Shown: positions 43,519-52,370, counted from the stretch's first letter. The stretch is DNA of 64,000 bases from Mycolicibacter senuensis (GCF_002101885.1 NZ_LQPS01000033.1:1-64000); one strand, 5' to 3'. Notes: a model not told the origin generated them from the sequence alone. Numbers and translations are program-made.

Positions 43519-44397
43519 ATGAGCGAGGCCGTTCGCGCGCGCACGGTCAATGCCGGCGGGATACCGATGTCGGCGCTGCTGGCCGAAACTCCCGATCCGC
43601 ACGCCGTGGTCATCGCCCTGCACGGCGGCGGCACCACCTCGGTGTACTTCGACTGCCCGGCCCAGCCCGAATTGTCGCTGTTGAGAACTGGTGCGGCACT
43701 GGGTTACACGGTGATCGCATTGGACCGCCCGGGCTATGGCACCTCGGCGCTGTATCCGGAGGCGGTGACCGACCCACAACAGCGTGTCCGATTGGCCTAT
43801 CTGGCCGTCGATGCCGTCCTCGGCGACCGGCCGCGGGGCGCCGGGCTGTTCATCCTGGGCCACTCCAACGGCTGCGAACTGGCGATGCGGATGGCGGTCG
43901 ACGCGCGTGGCGCCGAATTGCTCGGGCTCGAACTGGCCGGCACCGGGCTGCATTACCAGAGCGCTGCACGGGACGCCTTGAGCACGGCCGGACCCGGGCG
44001 GCGTCCGGTCGGTCTGCGTGAGTTGCTCTGGGAGCCGGCGACGCTGTATCCCGAAGCGGTACTGCGCGGCATCACCAGCTCATCGCCGGGGTCACCGTAC
44101 GAAGCCGCCATGGTGGCCGGTTGGCCGCGGCAGGATTTTCCGTCGCTGGCCGGTCAGATTCGGGTGCCGGTGCGCTTCACCTTCGCCGAGCACGAGAAGA
44201 TCTGGCAATCCGACGCGGATGCGCAGCGCGAGATTCGCGACATCTTCACTGCCACAGCCAGCTTCACCACCAATCAACAGGCCGGGGCCGGCCACAATCT
44301 CAGCCTCGGCTTCAGCGCGGGCGATTACCACCGCTCAGTGTTGTCATTCGTCGACGAGTGCGTGGCGACCGCCGCGCGGGATTCGGAGGTCAGTTGA
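43519..44397 (+). CDS. alpha/beta hydrolase
   Basis: A 292-residue hydrolase with IALHGGGTTSVYFD (oxyanion region), ALDRPGYGTS, the GHSNGCELAM nucleophile elbow and a late GAGHNLSLGFS His. The insertion between strands six and seven is typical of a lid. ATG 43519 is ten bases after the aldolase stop, and the gene shares one base with the following dehydrogenase. It may hydrolyse the thioester or ester released by the aldolase step. Confidence 0.77.
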   Translation: MSEAVRARTVNAGGIPMSALLAETPDPHAVVIALHGGGTTSVYFDCPAQPELSLLRTGAALGYTVIALDRPGYGTSALYPEAVTDPQQRVRLAYLAVDAVLGDRPRGAGLFILGHSNGCELAMRMAVDARGAELLGLELAGTGLHYQSAARDALSTAGPGRRPVGLRELLWEPATLYPEAVLRGITSSSPGSPYEAAMVAGWPRQDFPSLAGQIRVPVRFTFAEHEKIWQSDADAQREIRDIFTATASFTTNQQAGAGHNLSLGFSAGDYHRSVLSFVDECVATAARDSEVS

Positions 44398-45215
44398 TGC
44401 GGGTCGGTTTCATCGGACTCGGCAGCCAAGGTGCGCCGATGGCGCGACGCATCATCGAGGGCGGCTACTCGACGACGCTGTGGGCGCGCCGGGCCGGCAC
44501 CCTCGAGTCCTTCGCCGACACCGAGGCGCGCGTCGCGGACTCGCCGGCGGACCTCGGTCGTGCCAGCGACCTGGTCTGCTTGTGCGTGGTCGGCGATGCC
44601 GACGTCGAGCAGGTGGTGCAAGGCGAGAACGGCGTGCTGGCCGGGATGCAGTCCGGCGGCATCATCGCGATTCACAGCACGGTGCATCCCGACACCTGCC
44701 GCCGGTTGGCCCAACACTGTGCGGACCGGGGCGTGGCGGTGATCGATGCACCGGTCAGCGGCGGCGGGCCGGCCGCCGAGGCGGGAACGCTGCTGGTGAT
44801 GGCCGGCGGGGACGAGGACGTGGTGCAGCGGTGCCGGCCGGTGTTCGAAACCTATGCCGACCCCGTCGTGCATCTGGGTGGGCTCGGATCGGGCCAGCTC
44901 ACCAAGTTGCTCAACAACCTGCTGTTCACCGCGAACCTGGGTACCGCCGTGACCGCGCTGGCACTGGGCGAACAACTCGGGGTGTCGCGGGAGCGACTCG
45001 CCGAGGTGGTGAGCCGCGGCAGTTCGAACAGCTTTGCGCTCAACAGTGTCCGGGGCTCGGGCGGCACCCTGGATCGCCTTGCCGGGCTGGCCGGGTCGCT
45101 GTTGCAGAAAGACGTGCGCCTGGTGGCCGATCTGGCACAGCAGGCGGCGGCGACACCGGGTGCGGTGCTCGACGCCGCCGACGCCGCGCTGTCGCTGATG
45201 AATCATCCGCGGTGA
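44397..45215 (+). CDS. 3-hydroxyisobutyrate dehydrogenase-like NAD(P) oxidoreductase
   Basis: A 272-residue beta-hydroxyacid dehydrogenase. The N-terminal Rossmann motif is [16 protein letters not shown], the substrate motif [16 protein letters not shown], and the catalytic Lys lies in [11 protein letters not shown]. The C-terminal helical domain is complete. NADP preference is suggested by WARRAGT after strand two. It overlaps the upstream hydrolase by one base. It probably oxidises a 3-hydroxy acid or reduces a semialdehyde produced by the upstream enzymes. Confidence 0.85.
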   Translation: MRVGFIGLGSQGAPMARRIIEGGYSTTLWARRAGTLESFADTEARVADSPADLGRASDLVCLCVVGDADVEQVVQGENGVLAGMQSGGIIAIHSTVHPDTCRRLAQHCADRGVAVIDAPVSGGGPAAEAGTLLVMAGGDEDVVQRCRPVFETYADPVVHLGGLGSGQLTKLLNNLLFTANLGTAVTALALGEQLGVSRERLAEVVSRGSSNSFALNSVRGSGGTLDRLAGLAGSLLQKDVRLVADLAQQAAATPGAVLDAADAALSLMNHPR

Positions 45216-45251
45216 TCGCGACGACTTTCCGAATCCCCTTCCGGGATAGGC

Positions 45252-45278
45252 CCGTATGTCTTACAGTTGGGCATACGG
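45252..45278. promoter_or_regulatory. inverted repeat upstream of a P450 gene
   Basis: CCGTATG and CATACGG are perfect seven-base arms 13 bases apart, 55 bases upstream of the P450 ATG. The sequence is unlike the GAGAAT operator family and may belong to another regulator. Confidence 0.45.
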
Positions 45279-45333
45279 TCTGACGGCTGTTCACCACATT
45301 TTCCAGCCGCGTTCTGCCGCTGAGGAGGAGTCA

Positions 45334-46536
45334 ATGACCAAGCCGAAGCTTGTCTTCGATCCGTTCTCCGAAGAATATTTCAACGATCCCTTCGACATCT
45401 ATCGGCGAATGCGCGTCGAAGCCCCGCTCTACTACGACGAGCAGGAGGACTTCTACGCGCTGAGCCGGCACGAGGATGTGGCGGCGGCGCTGAAGGACTT
45501 CGAGACCTACTCGTCGGCTCGCGGCTGCGACCTGGCGATGGTGCGCTCGGACGAACCGCCGCAGAAGTCGATCATCTTCATGGATCCGCCGGATCACCGG
45601 CACATGCGCAGCCTGCTCAACAAGGCGTTCACCCCGCGCGCGATGCAGGCCCAGCGAGCCACGGTCATCGAGCAGGTCGAGCGGTTCCTCGGTGCCGCCA
45701 ATCCGGATCATTTCGATGTGGTGCAGGACTTCTCCGGACCGTTCCCGGTGGAGGTCATCACCCGGATGGTCGGGGTGCCCGACGAGTTCCGGCAGCAGGT
45801 GCGGCACTGGATGAACATCTCGCTGCACCACGAACCCGGGCAGATCGAGATCAGCGACGTGAACATGCAGGCCAACATCGATACCGCGATGTATTACTAC
45901 GGGTTGGTGCAGGAACGGCGGGCCAACCCGCAGGACGACATGCTCAGCAGGCTGATCGCCGCCGAGGTCCCCGGCGACGACGGTCAGCCGCGCCGGCTCG
46001 ACGATATCGAGATCACCGGCTTCGCCGCGCTCTTGGGCGGCGCAGGCGCCGAGACCGTCACCAAGCTGGTCGGCAACGCCGCGGTGCTCTTCGCCCGACA
46101 CCCCGAGCAGTGGCAGAAACTGCTCGACGACCGCAGCAAGATTCCGGCCGCCGTGGAGGAGTTGCTGCGCTACGCGGGGCCGGTGCAGTACAACGTGCGC
46201 TACACCCTCAAGGAGGCGCATGTCAGCGGCGGCACCATTCCGGCGGGCAAGCCGGTGTTCTTGCTGAACGCCGCGGCGAACCGCGACCCGGATGCCTTCA
46301 CCGACGCCGACACCTTCGACATCGACCGGGATCAGACCGAGGCGCAGCACCTCGGCCTCGGCTATGGGATCCACAGCTGCCTCGGGGCGGCCCTGGCCCG
46401 GATGGAGAGCACCATCGCGCTGGAGCGATTGCTGGACTTCATGCCTCGTTACGAGGTGAATTGGGATGGCCTGCAACGGGTTCACATGCAGAACGTCGCC
46501 GGCTGGCAGAACGTTCCGGTCCGAGTCATCCGGTAG
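45334..46536 (+). CDS. cytochrome P450
   Basis: A 400-residue P450 with heme-ligand loop LGLGYGIHSCLGAALAR (Cys349), I-helix LLGGAGAETVTKL and ExxR in EELLR. The acid-alcohol pair is Glu-Thr after two Gly/Ala positions, allowing a normal oxygen-activation network. ATG 45334 follows GAGGAGGAG. A ferredoxin gene follows nine bases downstream. The P450 unit seems to have its own promoter region (118-base gap with an inverted repeat). Confidence 0.9.
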   Translation: MTKPKLVFDPFSEEYFNDPFDIYRRMRVEAPLYYDEQEDFYALSRHEDVAAALKDFETYSSARGCDLAMVRSDEPPQKSIIFMDPPDHRHMRSLLNKAFTPRAMQAQRATVIEQVERFLGAANPDHFDVVQDFSGPFPVEVITRMVGVPDEFRQQVRHWMNISLHHEPGQIEISDVNMQANIDTAMYYYGLVQERRANPQDDMLSRLIAAEVPGDDGQPRRLDDIEITGFAALLGGAGAETVTKLVGNAAVLFARHPEQWQKLLDDRSKIPAAVEELLRYAGPVQYNVRYTLKEAHVSGGTIPAGKPVFLLNAAANRDPDAFTDADTFDIDRDQTEAQHLGLGYGIHSCLGAALARMESTIALERLLDFMPRYEVNWDGLQRVHMQNVAGWQNVPVRVIR

Positions 46537-46544
46537 GGGTAGCG

Positions 46545-46757
46545 ATGGCCACACGACGGCAGGTGGTAGTCGATTACGGGCTGTGCGAAGCCAACGCGAT
46601 CTGCATGGGCATCAATGCCGACGTCTTTCACCTCGATGACGACGACAACCTGCACATCCTGCAGCCCGAGCTCACCCCGGAGACCGAGAACGATGTGCTC
46701 GAGGCGGTCCGCCGGTGCCCGCGGCAGGCGCTGTCGATCGTCGAGGAAGGCGGCTAG
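46545..46757 (+). CDS. 3Fe-4S ferredoxin, Asn-variant motif
   Basis: A 70-residue ferredoxin with CEANAIC and CPRQAL; Asn takes the fourth ligand position. It is directly downstream of the P450, whose redox partner it should be. Its stop overlaps the stop of the convergent DUF1330 gene in the four bases CTAG. Confidence 0.87.
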   Translation: MATRRQVVVDYGLCEANAICMGINADVFHLDDDDNLHILQPELTPETENDVLEAVRRCPRQALSIVEEGG

Positions 46758-47062
46758 CGCGCCGGGAATCCGGAGAGGATGACCGCGTTGCAGTCGGCTG
46801 CGGCCTGCCGCAGTTTCGCCGCCTGCTGGTAGCCCTCGGAGTGGTACCAGGCCCGGGCGGCATCCACCGACTCGAATTCCAGTACAACGGTTTGTGTTCC
46901 GTGCCAGTCGCCTTCGACCACCTCGGCCTTGGTGTCGACCGCCAGGATCTTCGCGCCGCCCGCTGCCATCGTCGGCTGGGCGGCCTTACCGTAGGCGATC
47001 ATGCCCTCCGGGTCGTTGATGGCCTCGGTCAGAATGACATAGCCCTTGGGCCCGTTGGACAT
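46754..47062 (-). CDS. DUF1330-family small protein
   Basis: A 102-residue DUF1330 protein (dimeric ferredoxin-like alpha+beta fold). It shows KGYVILTEAINDPEGMIAYG at the start, then TVVLEFESVDAARAWY and a terminal AVILSGFPAR. Family members have no settled function. ATG 47062 shares a base with the ferredoxin stop, so P450-ferredoxin-DUF1330 form a coupled three-gene unit. A role in handling a reactive oxidation product is possible but unproven. Confidence 0.8.
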   Translation of the reverse strand: MSNGPKGYVILTEAINDPEGMIAYGKAAQPTMAAGGAKILAVDTKAEVVEGDWHGTQTVVLEFESVDAARAWYHSEGYQQAAKLRQAAADCNAVILSGFPAR

Positions 47063-47271
47063 TAGCTCTCCTCTTGCGAATCGGTGACATCGTCGATGGC
47101 GCGTTCCGGGCATTGCTTGATGGCGTCACGAACCGCGTCCTCGAGGTGCGCCGGCACCTCGTCGACGGTGACCTCGGAATAGCCGTCGTCGTTGATGGCG
47201 AAGACCTCGGGGCAGATCGTGGTGCAGATGCCATGGCCGGCACAGCGATCCGGGTCGACCCACGCTTTCAT
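47062..47271 (-). CDS. 3Fe-4S ferredoxin, His-variant motif
   Basis: A 69-residue ferredoxin with CAGHGIC (Cys10, His13, Cys16), an extra Cys20 in TTICPEVF and CPERAI later. Overlaps the P450 gene by four bases (ATGA). Similar in sequence to the ferredoxin at 32155-32406. It should feed the minus-strand P450. Confidence 0.88.
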   Translation of the reverse strand: MKAWVDPDRCAGHGICTTICPEVFAINDDGYSEVTVDEVPAHLEDAVRDAIKQCPERAIDDVTDSQEES

Positions 47272-48563
47272 CGCGTTGCCTCCCCGGCCGGGGTGAACTC
47301 CAGATTCAGGTCGATCAGACCACGCAGGATGTAAGTCGGAATGTAGCTGAAACGTCGTGCGCCGGGCGGGCCGTGCAGCTCTTCGGAGATGCGGATCTCG
47401 GCCGTTCGATCCAGCAGCCGCTCGAGCGCGATGCGGGTCTCGGCCCGGGCCAGCGGCGCCCCGGGGCAGCTGTGGATTCCCCGCCCGAACGTGATGTGCT
47501 GGCGCGCATTGGCGCGGGCGGGGTCAAACGTGTCCGGGTCGGTGAAGCGGCGCGGGTCGCGGTTGGCGCCGGCGGCCAGCACCATCAGCGTCGTGCCGGC
47601 CGGGACTGCGACCCCGCCGACCTCGGTGTCGACCCGGGAGAGCCGGAAGTCGCCCTTGACCGGGGTCTCGAAGCGCAGCACCTCCTCGATGAAGTTGGGG
47701 ATCAGTGACCGGTCGTCACGCAGCCGCTGCTGGATCTCGGGGCTCTCCCCGAGGATCTTCAGCGCGGAGCCGAGCAGTCGCACCGTCGTCTCCTGGCCGG
47801 CCGAGTAGACGTTGGCGGCCACCCGCGCCACGTCCATCGGGTCCGGGATCGAGCCGTCCGGGAACGTCGCCTCGGCCATCCCGGTGAGCACGTCGCCGCG
47901 TGGCCTACGGCGACGGTCGGCGATGTAGTCGGCGAAGGTGGCGTAGAGGAACTCCAGCGGACTGTGCGCCAGCGCCTTGGCATCGGTACTGCCGATCCCG
48001 CCGCCGACGTTGCGATACATGTTGTTGACGAACTCGTCGCGGTCTTCATCCGGGACGCCCAGCAGGTCCGCGATGACCAGCAGGGTGAACGGGGCGGCGA
48101 AGCCGTTGATGAACTCTCCGGCGCCGGGGACGAGGAATCCGTCGAGCACCTGATCGGCCAGATCCCACATCGCGTCCTCGTTCTCCTTGAGGCGCTTGGG
48201 GGTCAGCAGGCGCATCAGCAACGCCCGGTGGTTGGTGTGCGTGGGCGGGTCCAGCGTCGGGAGCTGGTCGCTGAACGGCAGTTCATCGCGGTGCTTGTCG
48301 ATCAGGCCGGCCACGCTCTCGCCCCCCAGGTCGCCGTCGAGTGGCACCGGGAAGCCGGGGAACGGGCCGGTCACCGCGATGCACGAGGAGAACACGTCGG
48401 CGTTGCCGGCCACGGCGCACGCCTCGTCCCACCCGGTCACCATCATCACGCCGTGGTGGGGCTCCCGGGTGACCGGCGAGCGCTCCCGCAGGGCACGCAG
48501 ATAGGGATAGGGGTCGCCGACAACCGCCTGGTCGGTAAAGAAATCGATGTCATCCGGATTCAT
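47268..48563 (-). CDS. cytochrome P450
   Basis: A 431-residue P450 with the heme loop FGRGIHSCPGAPLAR (Cys366), I-helix SAGQETTVRL and ExxR in EEVLR. ATG 48563 is taken over GTG 48566 because GGAACGGGG then has better spacing. A 31-base perfect palindrome containing the common operator lies 28 bases upstream. It is the third P450 in the window and heads the unit with ferredoxin and DUF1330 protein. Confidence 0.9.
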   Translation of the reverse strand: MNPDDIDFFTDQAVVGDPYPYLRALRERSPVTREPHHGVMMVTGWDEACAVAGNADVFSSCIAVTGPFPGFPVPLDGDLGGESVAGLIDKHRDELPFSDQLPTLDPPTHTNHRALLMRLLTPKRLKENEDAMWDLADQVLDGFLVPGAGEFINGFAAPFTLLVIADLLGVPDEDRDEFVNNMYRNVGGGIGSTDAKALAHSPLEFLYATFADYIADRRRRPRGDVLTGMAEATFPDGSIPDPMDVARVAANVYSAGQETTVRLLGSALKILGESPEIQQRLRDDRSLIPNFIEEVLRFETPVKGDFRLSRVDTEVGGVAVPAGTTLMVLAAGANRDPRRFTDPDTFDPARANARQHITFGRGIHSCPGAPLARAETRIALERLLDRTAEIRISEELHGPPGARRFSYIPTYILRGLIDLNLEFTPAGEATR

Positions 48564-48590
48564 CACGAGCCCCGTTCCACTCCCTCGATC

Positions 48591-48621
48591 TCGTATCCGA
48601 GAATGTCATTCTCGGATACGA
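48591..48621. promoter_or_regulatory. 31-bp perfect operator palindrome
   Basis: Two 14-base arms (48591-48604 and 48608-48621) are perfect reverse complements around GTC. The centre is GAGAAT-GTC-ATTCTC and the outer arms extend as TCGTATCC and GGATACGA. It is the longest and most symmetrical copy of the operator family and sits in the promoter of the P450-ferredoxin-DUF1330 unit. It lacks a T-run, so a terminator is less likely. Confidence 0.78.
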
Positions 48622-48666
48622 TCGACACACTTTCACACCCGCGGGTGCCCGTCAACGCAGCCCCGC

Positions 48667-49947
48667 TCAGCTGTTCGACCGCGCGGCGTCCATCAGCGCA
48701 TTCGCCTGCCGCTCACCGTGTTTGTGCTGGCTGAGCGCGCGAATCGACACGTCATGCCCCTCGGCGGCCTTCCGCAGCCCGCCCACCGTGGCCTGGTCAC
48801 GCGGAATGTGGGCGAACGGGTCGAACGAGTACCAGCGCATCGCGTTGCGATGGGTCATCTTGTTGATGTCGTCATCGGGGACGTTGTTGGCGCTGAGCAC
48901 ATCCCAGAGTTCTTCGGGCGCCCCGGGCCACATCGAATCGCTGTGCGGGTAGTCGGCTTCCCAGGCGATGTTGTCGATACCGATGTCGTGCCGAAGTTTC
49001 ACACCGACCGGATCGGAAATGAAGCAGGTCAGGAAGTGCTCGCGGAACACCTCCGACGGCAGCTTGCCGCCGAAGTCCTGCCCGGTCCAGACCGAGTGCA
49101 TCTCGTAGGTGCGATCCACCCGCTCCAGGAAGTACGGGATCCAGCCGGTGCCGCCCTCCGACAGCGCGATCTTGAGGTCGGGATAGTCCTTCACCGGCTT
49201 GGACCACAACAGGTCCGCGGCCGCCTGCACGATGTTCATCGGCTGCAGCGTGATCATCACGTCCATCGGCGCGTCCGGCGCGGTGATCGCCAGCTTGCCC
49301 GACGACCCGATGTGAACATTGAGCACTGTGTCGGTGTCGCACAGCGCTTTCCACAGCGGGTCCCAGTAGGGGTCGTGGAAGCTCGGGTAGCCCATGGCCG
49401 CCGGGTTCTCACTGAACGTCAGGGCGTGCACGCCCTTCTTGGACACCCGTCGCACCTCGTCGGCGCACTTCTCGGCGTCCCAGATCACCGGTAGCCCCAT
49501 CGGTATGAAGCGCCCGGGGTACGCCCCGCACCACTCGTCGATGTGCCAGTCGTTGTAGGCCTGCACCAGCGCCACCGAGAAGTCCGGGTCGTCGGTGGCG
49601 AACAGCCGACCGGCGAAACCGGGGAAGGACGGGAAGCAGATCGAGCCGAGGATGCCGCCGGCGTTCATGTCCTTGATCCGCTCGTCGACGTTGTAGCAAC
49701 CGGGCCGGATCTCGTCGAGGCCCTGGGGCTCCAGACCGTATTCCTCCTTGGGCCGTCCCGCGACCGCGTTGAGCGCGACGTTGGGGATCACCACGTCGCG
49801 GAACTGCCAGGTATCGGAGCCGTCGGCGTTGTGCACCAGCCGCGGCGCGTCATCGAGGTACTTGCGCGGCAGGTGGTTGGCGAACATGTCCGGCGGCTCA
49901 ACTGTGTGGTCATCGACGCTGACCAGAATCATGTCGTCCTTGTTCAC
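48667..49947 (-). CDS. amidohydrolase_2-family metal-dependent hydrolase or decarboxylase
   Basis: About 426 residues. It has ILVSVDDHTVEPPDMF at the start, NVHIGSSGKL in the barrel, IALSEGGTGWIPYFLERVD, and WEADYPHSDSMWP toward the end, all usual for the mycobacterial amidohydrolase_2 group. GTG 49947 is chosen for GGAGGATG upstream; an ATG at 50010 would add a stretch without homology-like features. It is the third family member in the window and divergent from the Rieske oxygenase operon. Confidence 0.83.
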   Translation of the reverse strand: MNKDDMILVSVDDHTVEPPDMFANHLPRKYLDDAPRLVHNADGSDTWQFRDVVIPNVALNAVAGRPKEEYGLEPQGLDEIRPGCYNVDERIKDMNAGGILGSICFPSFPGFAGRLFATDDPDFSVALVQAYNDWHIDEWCGAYPGRFIPMGLPVIWDAEKCADEVRRVSKKGVHALTFSENPAAMGYPSFHDPYWDPLWKALCDTDTVLNVHIGSSGKLAITAPDAPMDVMITLQPMNIVQAAADLLWSKPVKDYPDLKIALSEGGTGWIPYFLERVDRTYEMHSVWTGQDFGGKLPSEVFREHFLTCFISDPVGVKLRHDIGIDNIAWEADYPHSDSMWPGAPEELWDVLSANNVPDDDINKMTHRNAMRWYSFDPFAHIPRDQATVGGLRKAAEGHDVSIRALSQHKHGERQANALMDAARSNS

Positions 49948-50033
49948 GGCCCATCCTCCGATCCGGGTCCGACAGCGACGCCGGTCCCCTGACGCTTCTG
50001 TCGTCTCCAATGAAAACTAGCTTCCCCTTTTCG

Positions 50034-50048
50034 GAGAATCAACCTTCT
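50034..50048. promoter_or_regulatory. degenerate operator-like site
   Basis: GAGAAT-CAA-CCTTCT has a single perfect half-site. It lies in the intergenic region upstream of the amidohydrolase at 49947. Weak by itself. Confidence 0.28.
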
Positions 50049-50182
50049 GACCGTTGGGCGGTTCGGGCGCTGCCGGGCGCAGCGGCGCAACCGCGGAACG
50101 CGTCCGTCGGCACGGCCCTGCCTGCGTCGATAGCCGAGTGTTGACCAATCGCGGGAAACATGGAAATCTATTGGTCAAATAT

Positions 50183-50197
50183 GAGAATGTGATTCTC
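50183..50197. promoter_or_regulatory. perfect operator-like palindrome (GAGAAT-GTG-ATTCTC)
   Basis: Six-base arms match perfectly around the three-base spacer. The site ends 18 bases before the ATG at 50216, next to the ribosome site GAGGAGGAG, so a bound repressor would cover the transcription start or early leader of the Rieske oxygenase operon. Confidence 0.75.
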
Positions 50198-50215
50198 GCA
50201 AACGAGGAGGAGCAG

Positions 50216-50761
50216 ATGCGCCTGACGCCGCTGTCGGAGTCCCAGTGGGACGATGAGGCGGTCCAGCGCGCGCTCGCCCAGGTGCTGACCGCTGATCGGC
50301 GCAACCCGCGCGACGCCGGCTCCGCGATGACCATGCTGGTCCACCACCCGAAACTGGCCCGGGCATTCCTGAAGTTCAATGTCGAGCTGCTCTACCGGTC
50401 GTCGCTGCCCGCCAGCCTGCGCGAGCTCGCCATCCTGCGGACCGCCCACCGCCGCGGCTGCGAATACGAGTGGGTTCACCACATCACGATCGGCAAGGAA
50501 GCCGGTCTGACCGACACCGACATCGAAGACCTGCAACACGGCGCGGCGCGCGACGAGCTGCATCAGGCGGTGCTCACCGCCGCCGACGAGCTCGACGAGG
50601 ATTCCCGGCTCTCCCCCGCCACCGAGGCGATCCTCACCCAACACCTCGACGAGCACCAGCTGATGGAACTCGTCTTCACGGTCGGCTGCTACAGCATGTT
50701 GGCCATGGCCTTCAACACTTTTGGCGTTGAACTCGATGAAGAACCCGAATCAGGGAGGTAA
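50216..50761 (+). CDS. carboxymuconolactone decarboxylase-family protein
   Basis: A 181-residue CMD/AhpD-like protein, helical. LPASLRELAILRTAHRRGCEYEW has the family Glu and Cys, followed by VHHITIGKEAGLTD with the His. Only one Cys of an AhpD CxxC is present, so a peroxidase role is unlikely. ATG 50216 follows GAGGAGGAG. It opens a plus-strand operon with a Rieske oxygenase four bases downstream. It may act on a lactone or ring-cleavage product. Confidence 0.82.
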   Translation: MRLTPLSESQWDDEAVQRALAQVLTADRRNPRDAGSAMTMLVHHPKLARAFLKFNVELLYRSSLPASLRELAILRTAHRRGCEYEWVHHITIGKEAGLTDTDIEDLQHGAARDELHQAVLTAADELDEDSRLSPATEAILTQHLDEHQLMELVFTVGCYSMLAMAFNTFGVELDEEPESGR

Positions 50762-50765
50762 TACC

Positions 50766-52061
50766 GTGGCCCATTTCCCCAAACCGGCAGCAGGTAGCTG
50801 GACACAGAGCTATCCCGAGCTCGGCACCGAACCGGTCGATTACACCGACTCGTTCGATCCGGCGCACTTCGCCGACGAGCAGGAAGCGATCTTCAAGCGC
50901 ACCTGGCTACACGTCGGGCGAGTCGAGCGGTTGCCCAAGACCGGCAGCTACTTCACCCGGGAACTGCCCTCGGTGTGCAAGGGCACCTCGATCATCATCG
51001 TCAAGGGCAAGGACGGCGTGGTCCGGGCGTTCCACAACATCTGCCGCCACCGCGGTAACAAGTTGGTGTGGAACGACTTCCCGAACGAGGAGACCGAGGG
51101 CACCTGCCGCCAGTTCACCTGCAAGTACCACGCCTGGCGCTACAGCCTCGACGGCGATCTCACGTTCATCCAGCAGGAGGGCGAGTTCTTCGACGTCGAC
51201 AAGAGCCAGTACGGGCTGGTGCCGGTGCGCTGCGAGGTCTGGGAAGGTTTCATCTTCGTCAACTTCGACGACAACGCCGGACCGCTCAACGACTACCTCG
51301 GATCCCTGGCCAAGGGTCTGGAGGGCTACCCGTTCGGCGAGATGACCGAGGTCTACTCCTACAAGTCCGAGATCGGCAGCAACTGGAAGCTGTTCCTCGA
51401 CGCGTTCGTGGAGTTCTACCACGCGCCGATCCTGCACCAGGGCCAGTACACCAAGGAAGAAGCCGCCAAGATCCAGAAATTCGGCTACGAAGCGCTGCAC
51501 TACGAGCTGGCCGGACCGCACAGCCTGCAATCGACGTGGGGTGGTCAGTCGCCGCCGGCCGACCTCAACATGGTCAAGCCGTTGGACCGGGCGCTGCGCA
51601 GCGGACTGTTCGGCCCCTGGGACAAGCCGGATCTCATTGCCGACATGAAGGAATTGCCACCGTCGGTGAACATCAAGCGAGTGCCGCAGTGGGGCATCGA
51701 CTCCTTCGTGTTCTTCCCCAACTTCATGGTTCTGATCTGGGAGCCGGGCTGGTACCTGACCTACCAGTACTGGCCGACTGCTGCCGACAAGCACACCTTC
51801 GAAGCCAGCCTGTACTTCGTGCCGCCGCGAAATGCCCGGGAGCGGTTGGCCCAGGAACTGGCCGCGGTGACATTCAAGGAATACGCGCTGCAGGACGCCA
51901 ACACCCTGGAAGCCACCCAGAGCATGATCGGCACCGAGGTCGTCAACGACTTCCTGCTGTGCGACCAGGAAGTCCTGATTCGACACCTGCACAAGACCGC
52001 CCGTGACTACGTATCCGAATACAAGAAGACCAAGGAGAACGCCAATGGCGCTACCGTCTGA
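50766..52061 (+). CDS. Rieske ring-hydroxylating oxygenase alpha subunit
   Basis: A 431-residue oxygenase. The Rieske centre is CRHRG plus CKYHAW (about residues 93-120). The catalytic domain has FLDAFVEFYHAPILHQG, with the two iron His, and a late NDFLLCDQEVL with the Asp. GTG 50766 follows AGGGAGGT. Electron-transfer partners are not adjacent; a separate Rieske protein lies at 38559. It should hydroxylate a ring or a polycyclic compound. A small helical gene overlaps its end. Confidence 0.88.
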   Translation: MAHFPKPAAGSWTQSYPELGTEPVDYTDSFDPAHFADEQEAIFKRTWLHVGRVERLPKTGSYFTRELPSVCKGTSIIIVKGKDGVVRAFHNICRHRGNKLVWNDFPNEETEGTCRQFTCKYHAWRYSLDGDLTFIQQEGEFFDVDKSQYGLVPVRCEVWEGFIFVNFDDNAGPLNDYLGSLAKGLEGYPFGEMTEVYSYKSEIGSNWKLFLDAFVEFYHAPILHQGQYTKEEAAKIQKFGYEALHYELAGPHSLQSTWGGQSPPADLNMVKPLDRALRSGLFGPWDKPDLIADMKELPPSVNIKRVPQWGIDSFVFFPNFMVLIWEPGWYLTYQYWPTAADKHTFEASLYFVPPRNARERLAQELAAVTFKEYALQDANTLEATQSMIGTEVVNDFLLCDQEVLIRHLHKTARDYVSEYKKTKENANGATV

Positions 52062-52368
52062 CTTCGCCGACCTGGAGCCCCACACCGAGTGGGCGCTGGC
52101 CACCGAACCGGAGCGCTACGCCAAGCGGCTGGCCTCCACCATGGGCGAGATGCAGGAGTTCTACGACGCCGCGTTCGGACGGCTGGAGGACGCGATCACC
52201 TACCTGGACAAGTTCGACCTGAATGATCTGCCCGAGGACGCCCGCTCGCTGATGCACATCATGCAGTCTTTGGTGATGGTGTCCTTCCCGATCGAGGCCT
52301 GGAAGCAGCCGCGGGTCCCGGACAGCGGCGCGGCCTGGATCGACTGCATCAAGGAACCGGTCGTCTAA
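52045..52368 (+). CDS. small helical protein coupled to the Rieske oxygenase
   Basis: A 107-residue, mostly helical protein without recognised domain (ALPSDFADLEPHTEWALATEP at the start, SLMHIMQSLVMVSFPIEAW later). It overlaps the oxygenase gene by 17 bases and has AAGGAGA upstream of ATG 52045. Size and position would suit a small non-catalytic subunit, but it lacks the usual oxygenase beta-subunit (SnoaL-like) sequence. Confidence 0.7.
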   Translation: MALPSDFADLEPHTEWALATEPERYAKRLASTMGEMQEFYDAAFGRLEDAITYLDKFDLNDLPEDARSLMHIMQSLVMVSFPIEAWKQPRVPDSGAAWIDCIKEPVV

Positions 52369-52370
52369 CG

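Noticed and set aside
46754..46757. CTAG shared by convergent stop codons here and at 60692-60695 as a functional signal
   Set aside because: Two TAG stops on opposite strands necessarily create CTAG when they overlap by four bases; there is no evidence of further meaning.
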